From positions 1 through 64,000 of the forward strand of contig NZ_JAUSMX010000006.1 of NCBI RefSeq assembly GCF_030646115.1: a stretch of 64,000 nucleotides of DNA, in the 5' to 3' direction. This stretch comes from Fluviicoccus sp. (GTDB taxonomy: Bacteria; Pseudomonadota; Gammaproteobacteria; Pseudomonadales; Moraxellaceae). The position numbers and the translations under genes are program-made. The stretch's first letter is position 1, and every line of letters begins with the position of its first letter. Below, piece by piece: positions 36,370 to 45,329 of this stretch. The notes below the pieces were generated by a model that saw only the letters and a list, made by a program, of their open reading frames with translations, did not search any database and had not been told where the DNA came from.

Positions 36370-37917
36370 ATGGGGCGACTGTTCCCGACATCGACGCTGA
36401 GCAAGGTCCGGGCCATTGGCGATCTGGGCTACGCCAACCCGTTTACCGGGGAACGCATCCGGCTGGAACGGCTGATCCTGGGCGACCATGCCCCGCTGCA
36501 CGACCTCTGGATCATGCAGCCGGGACAGCGGGAACCCAGCCCGCACCTGGCCGCGCTGACCCGGGCGGGTGAGGACTGCATCGCCGCCGCCCTGAGCCGG
36601 CTGAACACGCTGTCGAGCGTGGATGACGCCTCCTGGAAACTCTATGGCGACGTGGCGATGTACGTTCTCTATTACCGTGTCGAAAATGCCTTTTTCCAGA
36701 TACTGTCCACACCAGACGCCAACCCGGTGCGCATGCCGTTCTGGCCGGGCTTCCTGCGGGACTGGCGGCAACTGATCGGCCCCACGCCACTGGCGGATGA
36801 CCCGCAGTTCTCCCCGGAACATTTGTTCGCGCTGTGCTTCCAGATCCGCCGGGCATTCCACTTCACCTACCGCGCCATCTTCGGTACGACCCAGTTGTCC
36901 GCACAGTTAAGGGCTGATGTCTGGAACTCCATATTCACCCATGACCTGCGCCGCTACCGGCAGGGGCTGTTCCGGCGGATGCAGGAAATCTCGACACTGG
37001 TGCTGGGACCGTCGGGCACCGGCAAGGATCTGGTGGCGCAGGCCATCGGGCTGTCCCGCTATATTCCCTTCAACGCCGGCCAGCAACAGTTCGAAGCTGA
37101 TTATCATCATTGCCACCAGCCGGTTCATCTGGCCGCCCTGCCCGCCACCCTGCTGGAAAGTGAACTTTTCGGACATCGGAAAGGCGCTTACACAGGCGCC
37201 ATCAGTGATCGCAGCGGCTATCTGGAAACCCGGCATGCCTCGCAAACCGTCTTTCTGGACGAAATCGGGGAGCTGCCGCCGGAGATTCAGGTAAAATTGC
37301 TGAGGGTGTTGCAGAACCGCACTTTCCAGCGACTGGGCGACAGCAGCCCGCGAGAATTCCACGGCAAGATTGTCTCCGCCACCCATCAGGACTTGGGCGA
37401 GGCTATGGCTACCGGGCGCTTCCGCGAAGACCTCTACTACCGCTTATGCTCGGACATCATCCAGACGCCGTCACTGGCCATGCAGTTGCAACAGAAGCCG
37501 GAAGAACTGGAACACCTGCTGCAGACGGTCAGTCTGCGCCTGATGGGACCAGAGGCGGCTGACGCCCTGACCGCAGAGGCATCTGAGTGGATACGCACAC
37601 ACCTGCCTGCCCACACTTGGCCGGGCAACATGCGCGAGCTGGAGCAATGCGTACGCAGCATTCTGATTCGGGGCGCCTATAATCCGCCCAAGCGGCGGCA
37701 GGCCGCCAGGGACAGCGGCCCCAAGGCCGAACTGGCGGATATGATTCTGGCGGGCAGCCTGACGCAGACGGAGTTGACCAGCCGTTACTACGCGCTGGTC
37801 TATGCGCAAACCGGCAGTTATGAGGCAGCAGCCCGCAAGCTGGGCACCGACTGGCGGACCGTTAAGGCCAACCTGGACACTGACTTCCTCAGCGCGTTGA
37901 AACCGGGATCAGCTTGA
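36370..37917 (+). CDS. Sigma-54-dependent transcriptional activator with an unrecognised N-terminal domain
   Basis: A 515-residue enhancer-binding protein. The central AAA+ domain has Walker A GPSGTGKD near residue 215, the sigma-54 contact loop GAYTGA (the common form is GAFTGA), Walker B VFLDEIGEL, and the arginine-containing FREDLYYRL. The C terminus has a Fis-like helix-turn-helix (GSYEAAARKLGTDWRTVKAN). The first 190 residues are neither a receiver, GAF, PAS nor ACT domain that I recognise, so the signal is unknown. AAGGAG seven bases before the ATG at 36370 fixes the start. Its 3' end overlaps the convergent desaturase gene by 29 bp. Confidence 0.88.
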   Translation: MGRLFPTSTLSKVRAIGDLGYANPFTGERIRLERLILGDHAPLHDLWIMQPGQREPSPHLAALTRAGEDCIAAALSRLNTLSSVDDASWKLYGDVAMYVLYYRVENAFFQILSTPDANPVRMPFWPGFLRDWRQLIGPTPLADDPQFSPEHLFALCFQIRRAFHFTYRAIFGTTQLSAQLRADVWNSIFTHDLRRYRQGLFRRMQEISTLVLGPSGTGKDLVAQAIGLSRYIPFNAGQQQFEADYHHCHQPVHLAALPATLLESELFGHRKGAYTGAISDRSGYLETRHASQTVFLDEIGELPPEIQVKLLRVLQNRTFQRLGDSSPREFHGKIVSATHQDLGEAMATGRFREDLYYRLCSDIIQTPSLAMQLQQKPEELEHLLQTVSLRLMGPEAADALTAEASEWIRTHLPAHTWPGNMRELEQCVRSILIRGAYNPPKRRQAARDSGPKAELADMILAGSLTQTELTSRYYALVYAQTGSYEAAARKLGTDWRTVKANLDTDFLSALKPGSA

Positions 37918-38809
37918 CCGCTTTCCCATAACCCTCCGGGAAAACCTCGCGCCCGCCCATGGTCAGCAGCAAGGGACTTCGCGCCAGCAGCTCGTCCTTT
38001 TTCAACTCCCACAGGCGCTGGTAGCGATAGAACGGCACCAGCGGATACAGGTGATGCATCAAGTGGAAATTCTGGGATAACAGCAGCGGCGTCCAAAACC
38101 ATTCCTGACCCAGGCGGATGCCCGTCGCCTGATACGGATTTTCCGCATGCGTGGCGCGATAGGGCCAGTGCGGTATGTAGTCAAAGACAAAAGCCAGCAG
38201 CATGCAGGCAATGCGGCCGGGCACAAACCACAGCCAGAACAACCACTCCGCCCAGCCCTGCCACAACAGCACGCCAAAGAACAGCGCACCGGCCGCAATG
38301 GACCAGCACATCTCGACCACTTCAGCGCGACTGCGCGTGTTCAGCCGCTTCAAGTACCACAGGAAATACCAGCCGTCCATGCACACCCAGCGCAAGGGCA
38401 GCAGCCACTTCGAACCCTGCCCGGCCCAGTGATCGGGGTCGTGACCATCATGATCGTTGGCAAAGCGGTGATGCTGCATGTGAACATAACGGAAAGCACG
38501 GAACAGCGGCGCCGGGGCAAAAGCCATGATGCTGAAACGGCCCAGCACTTCGTTGACCGCACGTATGGAACTGATGGAGTTGTGCGAGGCCTCGTGAAAG
38601 ACCGAAAAGAACCAGAAGGCGGCGACTCCGCTCAGCAAAATACACACCGGCAGCGGCAGGACACCTGAGGTACCGGCGACAAAAGATGTCGTCCAAAGCA
38701 CCAGCGCCACGACAAAAAGCACCAGTGTCGGCCAGGCAAACATGGGACGCCGGTGGAGGGCTTGCCACTCATCGGATGTGACGGGCTTCACATTATCAGT
38801 TGCTTGCAT
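37889..38809 (-). CDS. Membrane fatty acid desaturase-family protein
   Basis: A 306-residue di-iron membrane oxygenase of the fatty acid desaturase/hydroxylase superfamily. The three histidine clusters are HEASHN, HMQHHRFAND and, near residue 240, HLMHHLYP. Several hydrophobic pairs (about 28-75 and 180-215) give four or more membrane helices. Length and histidine pattern fit acyl-lipid desaturases, but carotenoid-modifying relatives cannot be excluded. AGGGGG nine bases before the ATG at 38809 makes it a better start than the GTG at 38815. It is divergent from the AraC regulator at 38931, which is a natural candidate to control it. Confidence 0.85.
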   Translation of the reverse strand: MQATDNVKPVTSDEWQALHRRPMFAWPTLVLFVVALVLWTTSFVAGTSGVLPLPVCILLSGVAAFWFFSVFHEASHNSISSIRAVNEVLGRFSIMAFAPAPLFRAFRYVHMQHHRFANDHDGHDPDHWAGQGSKWLLPLRWVCMDGWYFLWYLKRLNTRSRAEVVEMCWSIAAGALFFGVLLWQGWAEWLFWLWFVPGRIACMLLAFVFDYIPHWPYRATHAENPYQATGIRLGQEWFWTPLLLSQNFHLMHHLYPLVPFYRYQRLWELKKDELLARSPLLLTMGGREVFPEGYGKAVKLIPVSTR

Positions 38810-38930
38810 AACCACTAACCCCCTGTTAAAAGTCTCCTTGCGGCGGCTGGATTATGAGCAGTCCCTGCATCCGAAAGAATAACCAAAACACCGCTTTCGC
38901 TGCGTATAACGCCGGAACTGGACGGATCAC

Positions 38931-39887
38931 ATGGATACACTGAGTGAAATACTGGCGGATATCCGCTTTGTGGAAGGTCACTACTATCAATGCCGGTTGG
39001 GCGCTCCCTGGCATTTGTCAATGCCGGCCAACGGACGGATATGCTTCTATATCGTCACGCAGGGCCATATCTGGCTGAAACTGGATAACCTGGCCGCTGT
39101 TGAGGTCAAGGCCGGAGAGATACTGGTGCTGCACGCGGCCGTGCGGCACAGCCTTCACAGCGACGCGGCATGTCGTGAGTTATCCGGCATTAATCCGGAT
39201 ACCCTCAACGGACTTGAGCAGCCCTACGGCACCCTGACGCTGGGGGGCGCGGGTGAGCCGACGGCCATTGTTCACGGCAGCGGCAAGCTGGCCGGGGGCC
39301 GCGACACCCTGTTGCGCGCCCTGCCAACGTTTATCCACGCCCCCATCCCCTTGGGTGACACCGGGGCATGGCAAAACGTACTGCCGCTGCTGATTGAGAA
39401 CGGGACCAAGGATTACCGGCAGGGTCGGGCCGTGATGGTCAACCGGATATGCGAATTACTGTGGACCGAATGCGTGCGCAACTATGTGTCTTCGCTGCCC
39501 GTGGCGTGTCAGGGCTGGCTGAGGGCAATGCAGGATCGTTATGTGTGTACCGCATTGGGGAAAATGCATTCGGAACCGGCTTATCCCTGGACAGTTCCGG
39601 AGCTGGCGGCGGTTTCAGGACTGTCACGCTCCGCCTTCGCCGCCCGCTTCGGAGAAGTGATGAATGAAAGCCCGCAGGCTTATCTGACCCGGCACCGTAT
39701 GCAGATCGCGGCGCAGTTGCTGGTGGAAAGTTCGCTCTCGATCACGGTTATTGCCAACCAGGTCGGTTACGGTTCGGAAACCGCCTTCAGCCAGGCCTTC
39801 AAGCGGGAAATGGGCAAGAATCCGTCACAATGGCGGATTGTCATGCGTCAGGATGGTAAAGACAACCGGACTCCGACCGCGGCCTGA
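38931..39887 (+). CDS. AraC-family regulator with cupin_6 sensor domain
   Basis: A 318-residue transcription factor. The N-terminal cupin-like domain (about 1-190) opens WHLSMPANGRICFYIVTQGH, typical of the AraC cupin_6 group. The C-terminal double helix-turn-helix (about 215-305) has VPELAAVSGLSRSAFAARF and the conserved IANQVGYGSETAFSQAFKRE signature. The 121-bp gap to the divergent desaturase gene is the likely shared control region. The effector is unknown. Confidence 0.9.
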   Translation: MDTLSEILADIRFVEGHYYQCRLGAPWHLSMPANGRICFYIVTQGHIWLKLDNLAAVEVKAGEILVLHAAVRHSLHSDAACRELSGINPDTLNGLEQPYGTLTLGGAGEPTAIVHGSGKLAGGRDTLLRALPTFIHAPIPLGDTGAWQNVLPLLIENGTKDYRQGRAVMVNRICELLWTECVRNYVSSLPVACQGWLRAMQDRYVCTALGKMHSEPAYPWTVPELAAVSGLSRSAFAARFGEVMNESPQAYLTRHRMQIAAQLLVESSLSITVIANQVGYGSETAFSQAFKREMGKNPSQWRIVMRQDGKDNRTPTAA

Positions 39888-39894
39888 AACTGTT

Positions 39895-40779
39895 TCAGGT
39901 CAATGCATCGCTTTCTGAATTCGCGGGGGTATCTCCCAGAAATGATGTGACCGCCTCCGCAACCGCATCGACATCACCATCCAGATGCAAATGATGCCCC
40001 CCAGGCAAACTGACACTGGTCAAATACCGGTGCGCCTGTAACCTAGCTTCATAATCCGGCCGGTTGAACGGCAATCCCTGTTCTGCCATGACCAGCAGGG
40101 TCGGCGTTTCAATGGCGGCCAGATACTGGCAAACCTGGGCCTCCGTCAGCCGGATCGGTGAGTCCAGCCGCAAACGGCGATCAGTGCGCCAGATATAGCC
40201 GCCTTCCACCGTCTCGACACCGCGCTCACAAAGTATCCGGGCAGCGGCCTCGCTGACCGGCACCAAGCCCTGCATGCGGGCGCGCACTGCCAGCGCCAGA
40301 TCTGCAATGACCCGGGGAGGCTTGTCAAAAGTCTGTTTTTGCAACAACGCGCCACGCAGGATGGCAGGAGCGGCCTCCGGGGTTCCGGTAAACGGCCCGA
40401 AACCCTCAATCAGCACCAGTTTTTCCAAGCGCTCCGGCAAGGCGGCGGCAAACAGGGTGGAGACGCCCGCCCCCATGGAGTGCCCCATCAGGGTGAATCG
40501 CGACCATCCGGCCAAGTCGGCTACGGCCAGCACATCGTCGACATGATCCACAAAGTGATAACGGATTCCCGGCGTCCGATGATCACTGAGACCATGCCCG
40601 GCAAAATCCATGGCTACGATATGATAGTCCGGCAGTAACGGCGCCAAACGGTCAAAGGTGGCGGCATTGTCCAGCCAGCCATGCAGGGCCAGCAGCGGCG
40701 GCAGGGCCGGATCATGCCAGCAGCGGGCGGCGATGGTCCGCCCCTGTATACTGAACTTACGCTCCAACGGCTCCGGCAT
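39895..40779 (-). CDS. Alpha/beta hydrolase
   Basis: A 294-residue cytoplasmic alpha/beta hydrolase. LHGWLDNAATFD forms the oxyanion loop, GHSMGAG carries the nucleophilic serine near residue 98, and the histidine is probably in LPGGHHLHLDGD near the end. It resembles MhpC/serine-hydrolase-like esterases, but no substrate can be given. It starts inside the stop codon of the SRPBCC gene (TAATG, one-base overlap), so it is the last gene of the operon that begins at 42624. Confidence 0.88.
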   Translation of the reverse strand: MPEPLERKFSIQGRTIAARCWHDPALPPLLALHGWLDNAATFDRLAPLLPDYHIVAMDFAGHGLSDHRTPGIRYHFVDHVDDVLAVADLAGWSRFTLMGHSMGAGVSTLFAAALPERLEKLVLIEGFGPFTGTPEAAPAILRGALLQKQTFDKPPRVIADLALAVRARMQGLVPVSEAAARILCERGVETVEGGYIWRTDRRLRLDSPIRLTEAQVCQYLAAIETPTLLVMAEQGLPFNRPDYEARLQAHRYLTSVSLPGGHHLHLDGDVDAVAEAVTSFLGDTPANSESDALT

Positions 40780-41213
40780 TACAACGACTTCCGCGCCAGC
40801 TTCTTCAGGCCCATTTTGATGCCTTGCGCCAGACCAACCTTCACCATCGGCCCCAGCAACGGCACCGCCCCACGGAAAACGATGGTGTAATGAAGCCGCG
40901 TTCCACCGTTATGCGGTTCAAAACGCATCACGCCCAAATGGTCATTGATGGGCGACATGGCGCTGGTGACTGTATATTCAATCCGTTCATCAGGGATATA
41001 CACCGTCACCGTTTCCTCCACCGGCGGCAGCGGGAACGCGGAGAGCTTGCGCACCGAACCGACCCCGTTCAGGTATTCCTGGCCGTCGCGGATGCGGGTG
41101 ACCTTGAACGGGAAAAAGATTTGCCCCAGGTTGTTGTGATCACCCAGCCAGTTGAAAATCTTGGCCACGGGCTGGGGGAAATCCTGAACAATGGAAATAT
41201 GCTGTAATTTCAT
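40779..41213 (-). CDS. SRPBCC-family protein
   Basis: A 144-residue protein with the START/Bet v 1-like helix-grip pattern of polyketide-cyclase/dehydrase-type SRPBCC proteins: FPQPVAKIFNWLGDHNN at the N terminus, LPPVEETVTVY in the sheet and TRLHYTIVFRG before the last helix. It has no signal peptide. The ATG overlaps the NfeD stop codon (ATGA). Members of this family bind small hydrophobic ligands; the role here is unknown. Confidence 0.8.
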   Translation of the reverse strand: MKLQHISIVQDFPQPVAKIFNWLGDHNNLGQIFFPFKVTRIRDGQEYLNGVGSVRKLSAFPLPPVEETVTVYIPDERIEYTVTSAMSPINDHLGVMRFEPHNGGTRLHYTIVFRGAVPLLGPMVKVGLAQGIKMGLKKLARKSL

Positions 41214-41662
41214 GGGGCCTCCTCAGGCTGCTTTTCGATGGTCAAAATCATCTCATGGACACCGGTCACCCGCACGTGGGCGCCGGCAGGCAACTCCTGG
41301 CTGCAGCTCACCTGCCACCAGCTATCGTCAATATTGATACGCCCCTGACCGTTGGTGACCGGCTCAACCAGCACCGACTTCCGGCCGATCAGGTGACGGG
41401 TGCGGTTGTTAAGGCTGCTGGCGGCATCATGCGGGCCGGGCCGGGCGCTACGGCGCAAGTTGTACCAGACCGCCAGCGCCAGGCAGCCGGCAGCGGCAAA
41501 GCAGATCCACTGCACATACAGATTGCCCACCAGCCAAGCCACTGCTGCTGTCGCAAAGGCGGCCGGGGCCAGACAGAGGAAGAAAAAGGTCCCGCTCAGC
41601 ATCTCAATGATCAGCAGCGCGAATCCAAACGCCAGCCACCACATCCAGGGTTCAGTCAGCAT
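41210..41662 (-). CDS. NfeD-like membrane protein
   Basis: A 150-residue short NfeD protein: three hydrophobic helices (about 5-70), then a C-terminal OB-fold domain with GRKSVLVEPVTNGQGRI and WWQVSCSQELPAGAHVRV. Short NfeD proteins are typically paired with an SPFH/band 7 protein, as here, with only 5 bp between the genes. The pair is thought to shape membrane microdomains. Confidence 0.93.
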   Translation of the reverse strand: MLTEPWMWWLAFGFALLIIEMLSGTFFFLCLAPAAFATAAVAWLVGNLYVQWICFAAAGCLALAVWYNLRRSARPGPHDAASSLNNRTRHLIGRKSVLVEPVTNGQGRINIDDSWWQVSCSQELPAGAHVRVTGVHEMILTIEKQPEEAP

Positions 41663-41667
41663 CAGGC

Positions 41668-42624
41668 TTACTCCCTGAACAACGGACCGGGCTGGCGGGC
41701 GGCGGGCGGCTGCGGCGCCTTGTTGTGCAAGTCTTTCAGCAAGTCGCTGATGCCACCCAGCGAGCCGATGACCGCAGACGCCTCCAGCGGCATCATCACC
41801 AGCTTGTTGTTGGGGCTGGCGGCAATGGCGCCCAGTGCATCTATATATTTCTGCGCCACGAAGTAGTTCACCGCATTCAGATCCCCGCGGGCAATGGCCT
41901 CGGAAACCACCAGCGTCGCCTGGGCTTCCGCCTGCGCCTGGCGCTCACGGGCTTCCGACTCCAGGAACACCGCCTCCTTGCGGCCTTCGGCCTTGAGGAT
42001 TTGCGCCTGCTTCTCGCCCTCGGCAATGAGGATTTCGGCTTGCCGCCGCCCTTCCGCTTCCAGAATCTGCGCGCGCTTGGTGCGTTCGGCCTTCATTTGC
42101 GAGGCCATGGCGTCAATCAGGTCGTGGGGCGGCGTAATATCCTTGATTTCCACCCGCGTGATCTTGATGCCCCAGGGATTGGTGGCCTGATCGATGGTGG
42201 TCAGCAACTGGGCGTTGATCTGGTCGCGCTGGGACAACATGCTGTCCAGCTCCATGGAGCCGATGACGGTGCGGATGTTGGTCATGGTCAGGTTGCGGAT
42301 GGCATATTCCAGGTTGCTGATTTCATAGGCCGCTTTGGCCGCATTGATGACCTGGTAAAAACACACCGCATCAATGGTGACCATGGCGTTGTCACGGGAA
42401 ATCACTTGCTGCGGGGGGACATCCAATACCTGTTCCATCATATTCAGTCGGTGACCGATCCGGTCAAAAAACGGCATGATGAAATGCAGGCCGGGGGGCA
42501 GGGTCTTGGTGTAACGTCCGAAATTCTCCACCGTGCTTTCGTAACCCTGCGGCACCTGTTGCACCGCCTTGAACGCCAGCACCACCACAAAACCCACAAA
42601 AATCATGACTGCCAGACTACCCAT
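41668..42624 (-). CDS. SPFH/band 7 protein, paraslipin type (QmcA-like)
   Basis: A 318-residue membrane-anchored stomatin-like protein. One N-terminal helix ([15 protein letters not shown]) is followed by the band 7 domain ([19 protein letters not shown] to VEIKDITPP) and a long alanine/glutamate-rich coiled coil (about 175-240, with repeated [19 protein letters not shown]). Such proteins oligomerise into membrane rafts and pair with NfeD. It begins a four-gene overlapping operon. GGGAG precedes the ATG. Confidence 0.93.
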   Translation of the reverse strand: MGSLAVMIFVGFVVVLAFKAVQQVPQGYESTVENFGRYTKTLPPGLHFIMPFFDRIGHRLNMMEQVLDVPPQQVISRDNAMVTIDAVCFYQVINAAKAAYEISNLEYAIRNLTMTNIRTVIGSMELDSMLSQRDQINAQLLTTIDQATNPWGIKITRVEIKDITPPHDLIDAMASQMKAERTKRAQILEAEGRRQAEILIAEGEKQAQILKAEGRKEAVFLESEARERQAQAEAQATLVVSEAIARGDLNAVNYFVAQKYIDALGAIAASPNNKLVMMPLEASAVIGSLGGISDLLKDLHNKAPQPPAARQPGPLFRE

Positions 42625-42749
42625 ATCCCACTCCCTTTAACCAGGCCAACCCCATGGTGGCAACCTCAACTGAATAATCGGGATAGAAGGCAGGGTCAAG
42701 CGTTATTTCGCTCTCCCACAGCTAGCAGGAATGGAAAACAGGTGGCAAG

Positions 42750-42769
42750 GGCGGGCCGGACAGCCCGCC
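42750..42769 (-). terminator. GC-rich hairpin after the first START gene
   Basis: GGCGGGC and GCCCGCC pair around a 6-nt loop just beyond the stop at 42779. TTTT occurs several bases further on the minus strand. A terminator role is likely but not certain. Confidence 0.45.
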
Positions 42770-42778
42770 GGACTGGAT

Positions 42779-43489
42779 TTACTCGGTGATGCTGAACAAC
42801 GGCGGGTCCGAGGCTTCGCTGTAATACGGCAACTGTACCATGCGTTGCAAACCCACCATGGACACATAAGGCGCACTGCGCTGGACAAAATTGATGGTCC
42901 AGGCGGGTATGGTTCCACCTGGATCAATATAGCCCTCCGCTTCCAGCCGGGTCTTGTCCTTGCCCACCGGGGTAAACTTGATGGTCATGTCCTGCGCCAG
43001 CACCCGGGTGAGGCCTTTTTGCGGCGGCATGAAATCCGGTGCTGCGCGCAGGCGATGCATCATGAAGCCTTTTTTGGCGGAATAAGGCTCAATGGAGACA
43101 TGCACCACGGAATCACGATCCGGCACGGTCAACGGGGCGTTATACACTTGGTAATAGTAATACTCGGTATTGGACACTTTTTTCAGCAGCCGCGACTCCT
43201 TGGTTTCCCAGAACCAGCGCTTGATGTTTTCCACATCGTAATGGACCCGCGCCACGGCATCCAGCGAGCCGTCAATCAAGACTTCCAGCTTGAAGGAACG
43301 GATGCGCTTTCCGTCTTCCTGCTTGGCCCAGGTCTTGATGTTACGGATATTGTCGGTGCGCACCAGATACCAGTCCTTGTATGACTTCTCCACCCGCATG
43401 TCCTTCAAGTCGTCATCGGCGGCCGATGAAACAGTGACTGTACAAGAGGCCGCCAGCAGCAACAGCAAAGCAATTTTTTTATGGTTCAT
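42779..43489 (-). CDS. Exported START-domain protein, tandem paralogue 1
   Basis: A 236-residue protein with a signal peptide (MNHKKIALLLLLAASCTVTV, cleavage near SSAADDD) and one START domain. The three tandem paralogues share DIRNIKTxxKQ-like and KRIRSFK motifs, a central EYYYY-x2-YNAP, DRDxxxH, and the C-terminal DPGG-x2-P-x-W-x-x-NFVQR followed by an amphipathic helix, and two of them (this one and 44625) end in ITE. Lipid binding in the periplasm is an inference from the fold and signal. The start at 43489 places the signal peptide correctly; the frame is open upstream without homology. Its own promoter is likely, given the 184-bp gap before it. Confidence 0.85.
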   Translation of the reverse strand: MNHKKIALLLLLAASCTVTVSSAADDDLKDMRVEKSYKDWYLVRTDNIRNIKTWAKQEDGKRIRSFKLEVLIDGSLDAVARVHYDVENIKRWFWETKESRLLKKVSNTEYYYYQVYNAPLTVPDRDSVVHVSIEPYSAKKGFMMHRLRAAPDFMPPQKGLTRVLAQDMTIKFTPVGKDKTRLEAEGYIDPGGTIPAWTINFVQRSAPYVSMVGLQRMVQLPYYSEASDPPLFSITE

Positions 43490-43635
43490 CAAGGGACTCC
43501 GCAAGGCTGCGGGACCTGCATCAAGGCAAGTCCTGTTTTCATTATTATTCGATGTACGACAGCACTCGCCGTACCGTTTCAGGCTAGCACAGACAATCGG
43601 GGATTGTCGAAAAAACGAGAGGGATGATGCGAAGG

Positions 43636-43663
43636 AGGCGAACCGGAATACGCCGGTTCGCCT
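43636..43663 (-). terminator. Perfect 11-bp hairpin after the second START gene
   Basis: AGGCGAACCGG (43636-43646) pairs with CCGGTTCGCCT (43653-43663) around a 6-nt loop, ten bases beyond the stop codon at 43674. There is no T tract, so it is either a rho-dependent or an mRNA-stabilising structure. Confidence 0.5.
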
Positions 43664-43673
43664 GTAGCAGGGC

Positions 43674-44378
43674 TTACTGGGCAAAGGTGAACGGGGAAGG
43701 TGCAGTGGGCTCGGTGTACATCGGCAATTTTGTCATGCGGGACAGACCAACCATAGACACATAGGGCGCACGGCGTTGTACGAAATTAATCGCCCACACC
43801 GGCGCCAGTCCGCCCGGATCAACATAACCTTCAAATTCCAGCAAGGTCTTGCCCCCGCCTTGCGGGGTGAACTTGACGTTCATTTCCTGCGCGGTGACCC
43901 GCACCAGACCCGGCACCATGGGAATGTAATCCGGAACCGCGCTGACCTTGAGCATCATGTGACCTTTGCGGGCGGTGTAAGGCTCAACGATGGCATGCAA
44001 CACTGCGTCACGGTCAGGCAAGGTTGCCGGGGCATTGTAACGGGCATAATAATAGTATTCCGTATTGGATACTTTTTTCAGCAGCTTCATTTCCTTGGTT
44101 TCATAAAACCACTTTTTATAGTTTTCGACATCAAAGTGAATGCGGGCCAGCGTTTCCAGCGAGGCCTCAAATTCCGCCTCCCCCTTGAACGAACGGATAC
44201 GCTTGCCGTCTTCCTGCTTGCCAAAGGTCTTGATGTTGCGGATGGAGTCGTTACGTATCAGCTCCCAGTCCCCCTTGTCGCCACGTGTAGCGCGCAATTC
44301 GCGCAGATCGTCATCGGCCGCCAGGGCCGGTTGCACCAGAGCCGCCAGCAACCCAGCCGCCATTAATGTTTTTTTCAT
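43674..44378 (-). CDS. Exported START-domain protein, tandem paralogue 2
   Basis: A 234-residue secreted START protein with signal peptide MKKTLMAAGLLAALVQPALA before ADDDLRELR. It shares NTEYYYYARYNAP, DRDAVLHAIVEPYTARKG and DPGGLAPVWAINFVQRRAPY with its neighbours and ends FTFAQ. GAGGTG precedes the ATG. A 246-bp gap with a strong terminator separates it from the third paralogue, so each copy is probably transcribed alone. Different N-terminal sequences but closely similar domains suggest duplication followed by functional divergence. Confidence 0.87.
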   Translation of the reverse strand: MKKTLMAAGLLAALVQPALAADDDLRELRATRGDKGDWELIRNDSIRNIKTFGKQEDGKRIRSFKGEAEFEASLETLARIHFDVENYKKWFYETKEMKLLKKVSNTEYYYYARYNAPATLPDRDAVLHAIVEPYTARKGHMMLKVSAVPDYIPMVPGLVRVTAQEMNVKFTPQGGGKTLLEFEGYVDPGGLAPVWAINFVQRRAPYVSMVGLSRMTKLPMYTEPTAPSPFTFAQ

Positions 44379-44573
44379 GTTTCACCTCAGTTAAAGGCAC
44401 GGGATGTATCAATCGGGGGGGGCATTCTGCCCCATGCAAGACGTCTGTCCATGACCATGCGACGCGATTGATATGCGCCAGAGCCAACTCCCTGATCGTA
44501 AGGAATTAAATAGCCCGCCCTTTGCGGAAAATCAAGCCCGGCCATCTGATGCTGATGCCCGGTGAACCAATAT

Positions 44574-44605
44574 GGAAAAGGCCGGAACGAAGTCCGGCCT
44601 TTTCC
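44574..44605 (-). terminator. Intrinsic terminator after the third START gene
   Basis: GGAAAAGGCCGGA (44574-44586) pairs perfectly over 13 bp with TCCGGCCTTTTCC (44593-44605), loop ACGAAG, twenty bases after the stop at 44625. The rest of 44379-44573 shows no gene. Confidence 0.85.
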
Positions 44606-44624
44606 ATTGTAATAACATCAAATT

Positions 44625-45329
44625 TTATTCGGTGATTGCAAACGGTGAAGGGTCGCTGTCCCGGTACGAGGACATGCTGACCATGCGCTGCAGGCCGAGC
44701 ATGGTGCTGTAAGGGGCATTGCGCTGCACAAAGTTCATCGCCCAGCTTGGCACCATGCCGCCCGGATCCACAAAGCCTTCGGCTTCCAGATGCGTCTTGT
44801 CGCGGGAAACCGGCGTGAAGCGGATGGTGATGTCCTGAGCCTGGACACGCACCAGGTTCGGCTGCGGCGGCATGTAGTCCGGCACGGCATTGACCTTGAT
44901 TTCCATGAAGCCCTTTTTCGGGGTGTAGGGGTCAACCACGGCATGCAGGATGGCATCGCGGTCCGGAGTGGCCACCGGCGCATTGTAGGACATGTAGTAG
45001 TAGTATTCGCGATCAGACACTTTCTTCAGCATGTGGGAGTCCATGGTCTCCCAATACCAGCGCTTGATGTTGTCCACATCAAAGTGGACACGAGCCACTT
45101 TTTCCATGGAGCCGTCAATGGTGGCGTCGATCTTGAAATGAATGCGCTTGCCGTCTTCGGTTTGCTTGATGTACGTCTTGATGCTGCGGGAGGCATCGTT
45201 CTTGACCAGCTGCCACTCATTGCGGTTCGACTCGGAACGAATATCCTTCATGTCGTTATCGGCGGCAGCCGCCCATGGAGAGACAACGCCAACCGCGACA
45301 CCCAGCATTAACGTAGACAACAGTTTCAT
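44625..45329 (-). CDS. Exported START-domain protein, tandem paralogue 3
   Basis: A 234-residue START protein with signal peptide MKLLSTLMLGVAVGVVSPWA, cleavage near AAADND. It carries DREYYYYMSYNAP, DRDAILHAVVDPYTPKKGFM and DPGGMVPSWAMNFVQR and ends FAITE. GGGGG lies upstream of the chosen ATG at 45329; an in-frame start five codons earlier is possible. It is transcribed towards the other two paralogues and ends in its own terminator. The 234 bp between it and the GspE-like gene show nothing else. Confidence 0.86.
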   Translation of the reverse strand: MKLLSTLMLGVAVGVVSPWAAAADNDMKDIRSESNRNEWQLVKNDASRSIKTYIKQTEDGKRIHFKIDATIDGSMEKVARVHFDVDNIKRWYWETMDSHMLKKVSDREYYYYMSYNAPVATPDRDAILHAVVDPYTPKKGFMEIKVNAVPDYMPPQPNLVRVQAQDITIRFTPVSRDKTHLEAEGFVDPGGMVPSWAMNFVQRNAPYSTMLGLQRMVSMSSYRDSDPSPFAITE

